Shown here piece after piece: positions 56,327 to 64,000 of a stretch of DNA of 64,000 nucleotides. Position 1 is the stretch's first letter. Every line of letters starts with the position of its first letter. A model generated the notes under the pieces. That model saw only the letters and a list, made by a program, of their open reading frames with translations, ran no database searches and was not told the origin of the DNA. Source of the stretch: Sphaerotilus sulfidivorans (GTDB lineage Bacteria; Pseudomonadota; Gammaproteobacteria; Burkholderiales; Burkholderiaceae_C); NCBI RefSeq assembly GCF_013426975.1, contig NZ_JACCPY010000001.1:124001-188000 (forward strand), given 5' to 3'. The position numbers were made by a program, and so were the translations under genes.

Positions 56327-58237
56327 TCAGACCGCCGCGACCCGCTCCTCGAGCAGGTCCTCGAGGCTGCGGGTGAAGGTGGCCAGCTCGCGCACCGCGC
56401 CGCCGATCTGGCCGACCGCGCGGGCCAGGTGGCCGTCGAGCTGCTGCTGCTGGGCCAGCGCCTGCGCGGCGCCCTGCTCGATGCTGCTGCGCACCGACTC
56501 GACCGCGGCGGCCAGCACCGCACTGCTGCCGGTCAGCGCGTCGCGGCCGGACTGCATCGCCGCAGCGGTGTCGCGGCCGGACTGCTCCAGCATCGTGCCG
56601 ACCTGGCGCACCGCCTCGAGCGCCTGCGGTGCGCTCTGGCCGACCGTCTCGACCAGCGTCTGCTGCTGCCGGGCCAGCGTCTCGACGCTGGCCAGCGCGC
56701 GGCCGATCTCCTCGGCGATCTGGCCGAGGCGGTCGGTGGTGCCGGCCCAGCGCGGCTGCACCTGGTCCAGCTGGGTGAGGGTGTCGCGCAGCTGCTGCGC
56801 CACCGCGCGGATCTGGTCGGCGCCCTGGCGGCCCTGGCTGCTCATGTCGGCCAGCACATCGCGCATCGCCACCGCGCTGGTGGCGAGCTTGTGCTGCGCC
56901 GCATCAAGATCCTCGGCGCCACGGCCCAGCACGCCGCCGATGCGGGTCACGCCGCTCTCCAGCTCGCTGCCAGCCTGCTGCAGCGACTGCGTGGCCTGCG
57001 CGGCGCTCTGGCTGAAGGAGGCCACCGCCTGCTCCATCGTGCTGCCCAGCGTGGTGCCGGCACGGCCCAGCGCGTCGACCGAAGTGGCGATGCTGCTGCC
57101 GAACGCGTTCGAGGTCGCCTGCGCCGAGTCGCTCCAGGCGCGCGAGGCGGCGGTGAGCTGCATCTGCAGGTCCTGGCCGGCGCCGCGCAGCACGCCGGCG
57201 ACATCGTCGGCGCCGTTGACCAGCGTGCCGGCCGAGGCCTGCAGGCGCTCCGACATCAGCGTCAGCGCCGCGCGCAGCTCGCCCATCTCGTGGCGGGTCG
57301 ACTGCTGGATCAGGCCGGCGTGGTCGCGCATCATCTGCTCGAGCGCCTGCTGGTTCATCGCCGAGATCTGGCCGGTCAGGCCGTCCAGGCTGGCGACGAT
57401 GCGCCGGCTCATCGCCTCCATCTCGGGCACGATGGAGGCGCTGATCGAGCGGCCCAGGTGCTCGGCGACCTGATCGCGGAACTGCGCGAAGAGCTGGCGC
57501 TGCTCGCGTGCGACCGTCAGCAGCTCGCCGGCGCGGGCATGGCTGGCGTCCAGCCGGGTGTTGACCGCCTCGCCCTGGCGCAGCTGCTCGACCAGTGCCA
57601 GCTCGGTGCCGTTGGGCGGCAGCCGCTCGGCCAGCGCCTCGAGCAGCAGCTCGCAGCGGTCCTGCACCCGCGCCATCGCCCGGCGGGCCGCCACCGTCCA
57701 GCCCACCGAGGCCCCCAGGCCCGCCAGCGAGGTCAGGAACTTGCCGCCGGCGGTGTCGAGCAGCCCGCGGGTGGCATCCAGCAGATCGGCCGAGGCGCCG
57801 CCCTGCTGCGACAGCGCCGAGGTCGCGCCCATCAGCGCGCCGGTCAGGAACAGGAAGGTGAAGAACAGGCCGATGCCGACCAGCAGATTGGGCACTGCCT
57901 CGGCCAGCTCGACATTGAGCCGGCCGGCCAGCAGCCGGTTCGGCGTCCAGAGGTCGCGCGGCGAGCCGAGCATCAGCACCCGCAGCCGGCCCGACACCGG
58001 CACCGCGATGATGCGCTGCTCGGTCTCCTGCCAGGCCTGGCGCAGCTCGGGGTGAGCCGCGACCACCTGGCGCACGGTGGTCGAGCGGTCGAGCGTCCAC
58101 GGCTCGCCGGCCGGCCCGAGCGCGGCCAGCGTCTCGGACAGCGCCGCGCCCAGCCGGCGCAGCGGCGGCAGGAACCAGAACAGGAACAGGCCGATCGCCG
58201 ACAGCAGGATGCCGGAGAACACCAGCCAGATCAGCAT
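56327..58237 (-). CDS. ZorA-like (MotA/TolQ/ExbB) motor protein with long tail
   Basis: Inner-membrane protein of 636 residues. TM1 is at the very N-terminus (residues 1-24), a cytoplasmic loop follows, then TM2-TM3 (about 113-190) with VPNLLVGIGLFFTFLF and TAGGKFLTSLAGLGASVGW, the ZorA/ExbB ion-channel core. The rest (about 190-636) is a long alanine/serine/glutamine-rich helical tail, as in ZorA, where the tail passes the signal inward. The ATG at 58237 puts TM1 first; GTG 58297 and TTG 58264 are upstream alternatives. It lies downstream of recG across a 209-base gap. Confidence 0.83.
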   Translation of the reverse strand: MLIWLVFSGILLSAIGLFLFWFLPPLRRLGAALSETLAALGPAGEPWTLDRSTTVRQVVAAHPELRQAWQETEQRIIAVPVSGRLRVLMLGSPRDLWTPNRLLAGRLNVELAEAVPNLLVGIGLFFTFLFLTGALMGATSALSQQGGASADLLDATRGLLDTAGGKFLTSLAGLGASVGWTVAARRAMARVQDRCELLLEALAERLPPNGTELALVEQLRQGEAVNTRLDASHARAGELLTVAREQRQLFAQFRDQVAEHLGRSISASIVPEMEAMSRRIVASLDGLTGQISAMNQQALEQMMRDHAGLIQQSTRHEMGELRAALTLMSERLQASAGTLVNGADDVAGVLRGAGQDLQMQLTAASRAWSDSAQATSNAFGSSIATSVDALGRAGTTLGSTMEQAVASFSQSAAQATQSLQQAGSELESGVTRIGGVLGRGAEDLDAAQHKLATSAVAMRDVLADMSSQGRQGADQIRAVAQQLRDTLTQLDQVQPRWAGTTDRLGQIAEEIGRALASVETLARQQQTLVETVGQSAPQALEAVRQVGTMLEQSGRDTAAAMQSGRDALTGSSAVLAAAVESVRSSIEQGAAQALAQQQQLDGHLARAVGQIGGAVRELATFTRSLEDLLEERVAAV

Positions 58238-58420
58238 CTCGCCACGAAGGAAGGAAAAGGCATTCAAGTCACGACTCCCGACTCGACTGCAGGCCACGGA
58301 AGCTGCAGGACGGGCCGATTCTTGAATCCGCCCCCGGCCGGGAATCGCCGGAAAAGCAGGGCTTATTTCGGCGGCGTGACTTTCTTCCTCAAGTTCCGGC
58401 GCGACCGGTTTCAGATTCAG

Positions 58421-58450
58421 CCGGGTTCAGCCGGGTTCAGCCGGATTCAG
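58421..58450. repeat. Three tandem 10-bp repeats at the recG 3' end
   Basis: Three units of CCGGGTTCAG or CCGGATTCAG, with part of a fourth upstream (ATTCAG at 58415). The last unit overlaps the recG stop codon. It lies in the recG-zorA gap. Confidence 0.7.
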
Positions 58451-60534
58451 GCCTTCAGGAACTCCATGCGCCCGCCCAGCCAGCGCTGGATGTGGGCGGC
58501 GGCCGCGGCCGGATGGCGCTCGAGCAGCGCCGGCGCGACCGCGCGGGCGCGCTCGAGCAGCGCGCCGTCCTGCCCCAGATCGGCGAAGCGCAGCAGCGCG
58601 TCGCCCGACTGGCGCGCACCCATGAACTCGCCGGGGCCGCGGATCTCCAGGTCGCGCCGGGCGATCTCGAAGCCGTCGGTGGTCTCAGCCATCGCCTTCA
58701 GGCGCTCGCGCCCGGTCGGCGACAGCGGCGAGGTGTAGAGCAGCACGCACACGCTGGCCACCGCGCCGCGCCCGACCCGGCCGCGCAGCTGATGCAGCTG
58801 CGCCAGCCCGAAGCGCTCGGCGTGCTCGATCACCATCACGCTGGCGTTGGGCACGTCCACGCCGACCTCGATCACGGTGGTGGCCACCAGCACGCTCATG
58901 CGGCCGGACGAGAACTCGGCCATCACCGCCGCCTTGTCGCTGGAAGGCATGCGCCCGTGCAGCAGGCCGACCGCGACGCCGTCGAAGGTGGCGGCCAGCC
59001 GCGCGTGCGTCTCGGTGGCGTTCTGCAGGTCCAGCGCCTCGGACTCCTCGATCAGCGGCACCACCCAGTAGACCTGGCGGCCCTTGGCCACCTCGTCGCG
59101 CACCCGCTCGATGATCTCGTCGCGGCGGCCGTCGGCGAAGACGCGGGTGACGATCGGCGTGCGCCCGGGCGGCAGCTCGTCGATGGTGCTGACGTCCAGG
59201 TCGGCGAAGTAGCTCATCGCCAGCGTGCGCGGGATCGGCGTGGCGCTCATCATCAGCAGGTGGGGCTCGAGCGCCTGCGCGGCGAGCTTGCGGCGCAGCT
59301 CCAGCCGCTGCGCCACGCCGAAGCGGTGCTGCTCGTCGATCACCGCCAGCCCCAGCCGCGCGAAGCGCACCTCCTCCTGGATCACCGCGTGCGTGCCGAC
59401 CACCAGCGCGGCTTCGCCCGAGGCGACCCGCTCGAGCATCGCGGCGCGTGCCTTGCCCTTGCGGCTGCCGGTCAGCCAGGCGACACCGATGCCCAGCGGC
59501 TCCAGCCACTGCAGCAGCTTCCTGAAATGCTGCTCGGCGAGGATCTCGGTGGGCGCCATCAGCGCGCACTGCCAGCCCGCGTCGATCGCCACCGCCGCCG
59601 CCAGCGCCGCCACCACCGTCTTGCCCGAGCCGACATCGCCCTGCAGCAGCCGATGCATCGGCTGCGGCCGCGCCAGATCGGCGGCGATCTCGGCGCAGAC
59701 ACGCTGCTGCGCGCCGGTCAGGCCGAAGGGCAGTGCCGCCAGCAGGCGCGCGTGCAGGCTGCCCGGCGCGCCCTGCCCGTCTGCGGCGGCCAGCACCGGC
59801 GCGCGCAGCCGGGCGCGCTCGCGCTGCGCCGTCAGCTGCGAGAGCTGCTGCGCCAGCAGCTCGTCGAACTTGATGCGCGCCCAGGCCGGATGGCTGCGCT
59901 CCTCGAGCTGCCAGGCCGAGGTGCCCACCGGCGGATGGTGCAGCAGCTGCAGCGCCTCGCGCAGCGCCGGCAGGCCGCGCGGCACCACGCCGGCGGGCAG
60001 CACCTCGTCGAGCGGCGCACGGCGCAGGCCCGACTCGACCGCCTTTCTCAGGTAGGCCTGCGGCAGCTGCGCGCTGGCCGGATAGACCGGCGTGAGCGCC
60101 TCGGCCAGCGGCGCGCCGCCCTCCGGGACCGCCTTGAAGACCGGATGCACCATCTCGCGGCCGAAGAAGCCCGCGCGCACCTCGCCGCGCACCCGCACCC
60201 GCGCGCCCACCGCCAGCGTCTTCTGGTGCGACGGAAAGAAATGCACGAAGCGCAGCACCAGCTCGGCCGCGCCCTCGACCAGCCGCACGACCAGCTGGCG
60301 GCGGGTGCGCGTCTCGACCACGCACGAGCGCACCACGCCCTCGACCTGCGCGCTGTCGCCCTCGCGCAGCGCCGCGATCGGCGTCAGGCGCGTCTCGTCC
60401 TCGTAGCGCAGCGGCAGGTGCAGCGCCAGGTCGATGTCGCGCACCAGGCCGAGCTTGTCCATCGCCCGCTGCGGGGCGGAGCGGGCCGCGGCCTTCGGGG
60501 CGGCGGCGTCCGTGGTGGTGTGGTCAGCGCTCAC
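58447..60534 (-). CDS. recG: ATP-dependent DNA helicase RecG
   Basis: Branch-migrating helicase that reverses stalled replication forks and resolves recombination intermediates. The 695-residue protein has an N-terminal wedge/OB part with LALHLPLRYEDET, Walker A GDVGSGKT, the DEQHRFG motif, MSATPIPRTLAM and a C-terminal TRG-like region with QLRGRVGRGA and DLEIRGPGEFMGARQSG. Length matches E. coli RecG. The GTG at 60534 overlaps the end of doc by 11 bases. The usual partner oxyR or spoT is absent. Confidence 0.96.
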   Translation of the reverse strand: MSADHTTTDAAAPKAAARSAPQRAMDKLGLVRDIDLALHLPLRYEDETRLTPIAALREGDSAQVEGVVRSCVVETRTRRQLVVRLVEGAAELVLRFVHFFPSHQKTLAVGARVRVRGEVRAGFFGREMVHPVFKAVPEGGAPLAEALTPVYPASAQLPQAYLRKAVESGLRRAPLDEVLPAGVVPRGLPALREALQLLHHPPVGTSAWQLEERSHPAWARIKFDELLAQQLSQLTAQRERARLRAPVLAAADGQGAPGSLHARLLAALPFGLTGAQQRVCAEIAADLARPQPMHRLLQGDVGSGKTVVAALAAAVAIDAGWQCALMAPTEILAEQHFRKLLQWLEPLGIGVAWLTGSRKGKARAAMLERVASGEAALVVGTHAVIQEEVRFARLGLAVIDEQHRFGVAQRLELRRKLAAQALEPHLLMMSATPIPRTLAMSYFADLDVSTIDELPPGRTPIVTRVFADGRRDEIIERVRDEVAKGRQVYWVVPLIEESEALDLQNATETHARLAATFDGVAVGLLHGRMPSSDKAAVMAEFSSGRMSVLVATTVIEVGVDVPNASVMVIEHAERFGLAQLHQLRGRVGRGAVASVCVLLYTSPLSPTGRERLKAMAETTDGFEIARRDLEIRGPGEFMGARQSGDALLRFADLGQDGALLERARAVAPALLERHPAAAAAHIQRWLGGRMEFLKA

Positions 60535-60931
60535 GGGCCGTCATGTGCCGGCGCAGCCAGGCGGCCAGCTCATCCTCGGTCAGCTCGCCCGCGGCCAGCG
60601 CCAGCGTGGTCAGCACGCACGCGGCGTCATCCGCGGCCAGCTGCTGGCCATTGAGCAGCAGGCACAGCTCGATCGCGACGAAGGCCGTGCGCTTGTTGCC
60701 GTCGACGAACGGATGATTGCGTGCCAGCCCGTAGCCATAGGCCGCCGCCAAGGCGGCCAGGTCCGGCTCGCCATACATCACCAGATGCCGGGGTCGCGCC
60801 AGCGCCGACTCGAACAGGCCGATGTCGCGCACGCCCGGCGCCCCGCCGTGCTCGACCAGCTGCTCCTCGTGAACCGCTCTCAGCACGGCCGCGTCGATCC
60901 AGACCCATGCCGGGTTGGCCGGCTCGCTCAT
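60524..60931 (-). CDS. Doc-type toxin (Fic fold)
   Basis: A 135-residue Fic/Doc protein. The motif HPFVDGNKRTAF at residues 73-84 fits HxFx[D/E]GNKR. Phage P1 Doc phosphorylates EF-Tu and blocks translation; this protein is inferred to act likewise. It overlaps the AbrB-type antitoxin by ATGA, the classic toxin-antitoxin coupling, and its 3' end overlaps the recG start by 11 bases. So recG may be partly expressed from the toxin-antitoxin promoter. Confidence 0.88.
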   Translation of the reverse strand: MSEPANPAWVWIDAAVLRAVHEEQLVEHGGAPGVRDIGLFESALARPRHLVMYGEPDLAALAAAYGYGLARNHPFVDGNKRTAFVAIELCLLLNGQQLAADDAACVLTTLALAAGELTEDELAAWLRRHMTARER

Positions 60932-61152
60932 TTGGCCAGCTCGTGCAGCACCGCGCGGCGCGCCTTCATGACCTCGCGCGCCTGTTTCATCTGTTCCTCG
61001 AACACCGGATCCTGCCGAGTCAGGCGCAGTCCGTCCGGGCTGTCGGTGAGGTAGAGGGAGTCGCCCTTCTCGAGCTTCAGCCGCGCCAGGATCTCCTTGG
61101 GCAGGATGACGCCGACCGAGTTGCCGATCTGGGTAAGCTTCAGTGCGTGCAT
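60928..61152 (-). CDS. AbrB/MazE-type antitoxin
   Basis: A 74-residue swapped-hairpin DNA-binding protein with [21 protein letters not shown], the AbrB/SpoVT/MazE signature, and a C-terminal helix (about 48-74) expected to bind and block the Doc-type toxin. Upstream are two copies of GTTATA, 12 bases apart, that look like an operator. Overlap with the toxin gene is ATGA. Doc toxins pair more often with Phd, but AbrB partners are also known. Confidence 0.88.
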   Translation of the reverse strand: MHALKLTQIGNSVGVILPKEILARLKLEKGDSLYLTDSPDGLRLTRQDPVFEEQMKQAREVMKARRAVLHELAK

Positions 61153-61162
61153 GGCGGACTCC

Positions 61163-61182
61163 GGTTATAACCAATGTTATAC
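61163..61182. promoter_or_regulatory. Candidate operator/promoter of the AbrB-Doc pair
   Basis: GGTTATAACC (perfect 10-bp palindrome at 61163-61172) and a second GTTATA at 61176-61181, 12 bases after the first. Being AT-rich and next to the antitoxin start, it is a likely autoregulatory site. queA starts on the other side. Confidence 0.55.
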
Positions 61183-61237
61183 GATGCACCATTCTGCGCC
61201 GCCGCCCTTCCCTTCGCAAGCTCTCCCGCGTGAACCC

Positions 61238-62353
61238 GTGAACCACACCGTCGCCGACTTCGACTTCGACCTGCCCCAGGAGCTGATCGCCCAGCATCCG
61301 ACGCCTGAACGCAGCGCCTCGCGCCTGCTCGACGGGCGCGCGCTGCCGGCCACCGAGCGGGTGTTCCGCGAGCTGCCCGACCTGCTCGAGCCCGGCGACC
61401 TGCTGGTGTTCAACGACACCCGGGTGATCCGCGCGCGGCTGCACGGCGCCAAGGACACCGGCGGCAGCGTCGAGGCGCTGGTCGAGCGGGTGCTGCCCGG
61501 CACCGAGGACGGCCGCCACGAGGTCTGGGCGCATCTGCGCGCGAGCAAGTCGCCGCGCGCCGGCCAGACGGTGCATTTCCACAATGCCGCCGGCGAGCGC
61601 TTCGCCGCCGAGGTGCTGGGGCGCTGCGGCCCGGAGAACGGCCTCTTCCACCTGCGCCTGCCCGGCGACGCGCTGACGCTGCTGGAGCAGTTCGGCCATG
61701 TGCCGCTGCCGCCCTACATCACGCATGCCGACGACGAGGACGACGCACGCCGCTACCAGACGGTGTTCGCGCGCGTGCCCGGCGCGGTGGCCGCGCCCAC
61801 CGCGGCGCTGCATTTCGACGAGGGCGTGCTGGCGGCGCTCGAGGCCCGCGGCGTGCGCCGCGCCAGCGTGACGCTGCATGTGGGCGCGGGCACCTTCCAG
61901 CCGGTGCGGGTCGAGTCGATCAGTGACCACCGCATGCACAGCGAATGGTTCGAGGTGCCGCAGGCCACCGTCGACGCCATCGCCGAGACCCGCGCGCGCG
62001 GCGGGCGGGTGATCGCGGTCGGCACGACCACGCTGCGCTCGCTGGAATCGGCCGCGCTGGGCACACCCGACCGGCTGCCGCGCGCCGGCGCGCGCGACAC
62101 CGACATCTTCATCACGCCGGGCTTCGACTTCCGCGTCGTCGACCGGCTGGTGACCAACTTCCACCTGCCGCGCAGCACGCTGATGATGCTGGTCAGCGCC
62201 TTCGCCGGCTTCGACGCGATCCGCACGCTCTACGCCGACGCGATCGCGCGACGGATGCGCTTCTTCAGCTACGGCGACGCGATGCTGCTCCAGCGTGCAG
62301 CATCTGCCGGCAACGACGGCGATCCATCTGGCAACAGCGCTGTGCCACGCTGA
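61238..62353 (+). CDS. queA: S-adenosylmethionine:tRNA ribosyltransferase-isomerase QueA
   Basis: Transfers the ribosyl group of SAM to the 7-aminomethyl-deazaguanine of tRNA to make epoxyqueuosine. The protein begins [21 protein letters not shown] and shows [35 protein letters not shown] and the C-terminal [12 protein letters not shown]. From the GTG at 61238 it has 371 residues; an in-frame ATG at 61184 would add 18 residues but lies in the toxin-antitoxin operator. tgt is not downstream within the window. Confidence 0.95.
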   Translation: MNHTVADFDFDLPQELIAQHPTPERSASRLLDGRALPATERVFRELPDLLEPGDLLVFNDTRVIRARLHGAKDTGGSVEALVERVLPGTEDGRHEVWAHLRASKSPRAGQTVHFHNAAGERFAAEVLGRCGPENGLFHLRLPGDALTLLEQFGHVPLPPYITHADDEDDARRYQTVFARVPGAVAAPTAALHFDEGVLAALEARGVRRASVTLHVGAGTFQPVRVESISDHRMHSEWFEVPQATVDAIAETRARGGRVIAVGTTTLRSLESAALGTPDRLPRAGARDTDIFITPGFDFRVVDRLVTNFHLPRSTLMMLVSAFAGFDAIRTLYADAIARRMRFFSYGDAMLLQRAASAGNDGDPSGNSAVPR

Positions 62354-62370
62354 CAAAAGCCGCCGCACGC

Positions 62371-62411
62371 TTGATCTTGCGCAACCTTGGGGCGCGGCGC
62401 GCCACTACCTT
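62371..62411 (+). promoter_or_regulatory. Candidate FNR/Anr-type site and promoter of the cytochrome c gene
   Basis: TTGAT-CTTG-CGCAA (62371-62384) resembles the FNR box TTGAT-N4-ATCAA with two changes in the second half. A TACCTT hexamer at 62406-62411 would put the transcription start near 62418, so the box centre falls at about -41, the usual spacing for FNR activation. This suggests oxygen-dependent expression. Confidence 0.5.
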
Positions 62412-62461
62412 GGAGGCATCCGATTCAACCCGCGGCCGAAGCCGCGACTCCAGGAGCCACC

Positions 62462-62839
62462 ATGAAGACCCGCACCCAAGCCCTCGCCGCCGCGATCGCC
62501 CTGCTCGCCAGCGGCGCCGCCCTGGCCGACAAGGCGAAGGATGACGCGATGCTGGCGCTCGCCACCAAGAGCGGCTGCATGACCTGCCACCACATCGAGC
62601 CGGGCGCCAAGGGTCCGGACGGCCTGGCGCCGATCGGCCCGGCCTGGAAGGATGTCGGCGCCAAGTACAAGAGCGACAAGCAGGCCGCCGACACCCTGAC
62701 CCAGATCGTGCTGAAGGGCTCCAACCCCTACGACAGCCACTGGAAGGGCAAGGCCTCGGGCCTGGCCATGCCGCCCAACGCGGTCGCCATCAAGGAAGCG
62801 GATGCCCGCGATCTGGTGAAGTGGATCCTGGCGCTCTGA
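62462..62839 (+). CDS. Class I cytochrome c, periplasmic
   Basis: Electron carrier of 125 residues. A signal peptide (1-22, ending ALA) leads to a small cytochrome fold with the haem motif CMTCHH (Cys39, Cys42, His43) and the axial Met103 in GLAMPPN. It is of the cytochrome c551/c-555 size. An AGGAG ribosome-binding site precedes the ATG. A possible FNR-type site lies 80-90 bases upstream, so it may serve low-oxygen respiration. Confidence 0.9.
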   Translation: MKTRTQALAAAIALLASGAALADKAKDDAMLALATKSGCMTCHHIEPGAKGPDGLAPIGPAWKDVGAKYKSDKQAADTLTQIVLKGSNPYDSHWKGKASGLAMPPNAVAIKEADARDLVKWILAL

Positions 62840-62905
62840 TGCACCACTGAAGCGCCGCCGAGGCGCTGACGGCGGCGGCCGGCTCTGCGATCATCGGCGG
62901 CGCCG

Positions 62906-64000
62906 ATGACCGCTCCGCCCCCTCCCCCGCCCTTGCCACCGCCTGGCGCCCGTTCCGCCACGCTCGCCCTGATCCGCTCCAGCCCGCGGCTCAGGGCCGG
63001 GCTGCTGTTGCTGGGCGGCCTGATCCTGACCGCGCTGGCGGTGGTGCTGGTCCTGCTGCTGGCCGGTCCGGACGATGCCCGCGGCATGGGCACCACGCCG
63101 GCCACCCTCGCGGACGGGCGGGCGCCGGGCGCCGCACCGATGCAGATGATCGAGCTGAGCGAGGCCGAGTTCCGCCTGCGCCCGCGCGATGCCTGGCAGC
63201 CGGTGCCGCTGCCCGACACCTGGGCGCGCCGCGGCCTGGCCAGTGCCGGGCTCGGTCACTACCGCATCGAGTTCACGCTGGGCGCACGGCCTGCGGGCCT
63301 GTGGGTGCTGTGCATTCCGCGCATGAGCCGGGTGCATGAGCTGCGGCTCAACGGCGAGCTGCTCGGCGGTGCGCTGATCGATCCCTTCGAGCGTCCGCCC
63401 GGCGACACCGGGGGCCGCGACCATCTGGTCAGCGTGCCGCCCCACCTGCTGCAGGCCGGCCTCAACCGCATCGAGCTATCGGTGGTCCACAGCCGCAATG
63501 CCGGCCTGTCGATGCTGATGCTCGGCCCGGCGCAGGCCCTGCCGACCGGCGCCCGACTGATCCACCAGATGGCCTGGATCCCGAGCAGCCTCTATCTGGT
63601 CGGCGCCGGTCTGGCGGTGTTCATGCTGGCGATCTGGTGGCGCCGGCCCAGCGAGCGCATCTGCGGCCAGTTCGGACTGATCTGGATGCTCTGCCTCCTG
63701 ATGCATCTGCTGGTGCTGCTGTCGCCGCCGCAGCCCGACGCGCTGCATGACGGCCTGCTGCTGCTGCTGCAGATCGGCACGCTGGCGCTCGGGGCCGCGA
63801 TCGCGCTGCGGCTGAGCGGCCAGCTGCAGTCGGCCAGCGCCGGCGTCGCCCAGGCGACGCTGCTGCTGGCGGTGGCGCTGGCGCTGTGGGGCGCGCTGAC
63901 CGGCGTGATCGACGCGGTCCGCCTCTGGCTGCACCCGGTGCTGATCCTGGTCTGCGCGCTGCTGATGCCGCTGGCCTGGAGCGGCTGCCGGCGCCTGCCG
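62906..64000 (+). CDS. Membrane sensor with jelly-roll and multi-helix domains (cut by window end)
   Basis: The frame is open to the window end, giving 365 residues without a stop. After an N-terminal helix (about 31-52) comes a periplasmic part (about 55-205) with ELRLNGELLGG, LDPFERPPGD-like and LNRIELSVVHSRN, typical of the beta jelly-roll of 7TMR-DISM-like sensors. From about 215 a series of hydrophobic helices follows. The output domain (histidine kinase or GGDEF) would lie beyond the window. Start assigned to the ATG at 62906. Confidence 0.65.
   Translation, partial: MTAPPPPPPLPPPGARSATLALIRSSPRLRAGLLLLGGLILTALAVVLVLLLAGPDDARGMGTTPATLADGRAPGAAPMQMIELSEAEFRLRPRDAWQPVPLPDTWARRGLASAGLGHYRIEFTLGARPAGLWVLCIPRMSRVHELRLNGELLGGALIDPFERPPGDTGGRDHLVSVPPHLLQAGLNRIELSVVHSRNAGLSMLMLGPAQALPTGARLIHQMAWIPSSLYLVGAGLAVFMLAIWWRRPSERICGQFGLIWMLCLLMHLLVLLSPPQPDALHDGLLLLLQIGTLALGAAIALRLSGQLQSASAGVAQATLLLAVALALWGALTGVIDAVRLWLHPVLILVCALLMPLAWSGCRRLP

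Noticed and set aside
58415-58450. The tandem 10-bp repeats as a CRISPR array
   Set aside because: The units are contiguous with no spacers and far too short.

Overview
The window is a very GC-rich stretch of bacterial chromosome with tightly packed genes, many of them joined by 4-base ATGA, GTGA or TTGA overlaps. The gene set (rplU-rpmA-obgE next to ispB, thyA-folA, DUF3460-scpA, a thiC-thiO-thiS-thiG-thiD/E operon, DUF1841, DUF2145) and the codon use fit a betaproteobacterium of the Burkholderiales, of the Leptothrix/Sphaerotilus/Rubrivivax kind. This placement is inferred from gene content, not from a marker-gene comparison. No rRNA, CRISPR array, insertion sequence or prophage was seen.

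Layout. 0-5 kb: ribosomal protein and GTPase genes, divergent ispB, two identical tRNA-Pro genes, truD and a lytic transglycosylase. 5-9 kb: a leftward cluster of malonyl-CoA synthetase, an enoyl-CoA hydratase family protein, a TauE-type permease and a RutE-like nitroreductase. 9-19 kb: DUF1841, a Bcr/CflA exporter, miaA, and an ABC system (ATPase, FtsX-type permease, AttH/CrtC-like exported protein) split by an inverted diguanylate cyclase gene; then an MsbA-type ABC exporter and a PilZ protein. 19-22.7 kb: thyA-folA, a CYTH phosphatase, DUF3460 and scpA. 22.8-33.9 kb: an accessory-looking signalling and protease region with a LysM/FecR protein, a CHASE2-GGDEF-EAL protein, inverted guaC, a caspase-like protease translationally coupled to a CHAT protease, a membrane coiled-coil protein, and a protein with degenerate GGDEF and EAL halves.

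33.8-39.7 kb is a complete leftward thiamine operon under a TPP riboswitch with a recognisable promoter. 39.8-46.6 kb has a large AsmA/DUF748 protein, a GNAT protein and an LplT-PlsC-type fusion. 46.7-54.8 kb has DUF2145 with an exported partner, yiaA divergent from an XRE regulator, a LacI regulator, a pirin, a PhoX-type phosphatase and a CaiB-family CoA-transferase. 54.8-58.3 kb holds the most striking module: a ZorA-like and a ZorB-like motor pair (proton-driven, MotAB-related, as in Zorya anti-phage systems) coupled to a 230-residue protein that may be a shortened ZorC. 58.4-64 kb has recG, an AbrB/Doc toxin-antitoxin pair, queA, a cytochrome c behind an FNR-type site, and the start of a membrane sensor cut by the window end.

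The two regions most likely to hide undescribed biology are the caspase-CHAT operon among c-di-GMP proteins (28.7-33.9 kb) and the compact Zorya-like operon (54.8-58.3 kb). Both are inferred from motifs and gene order only.
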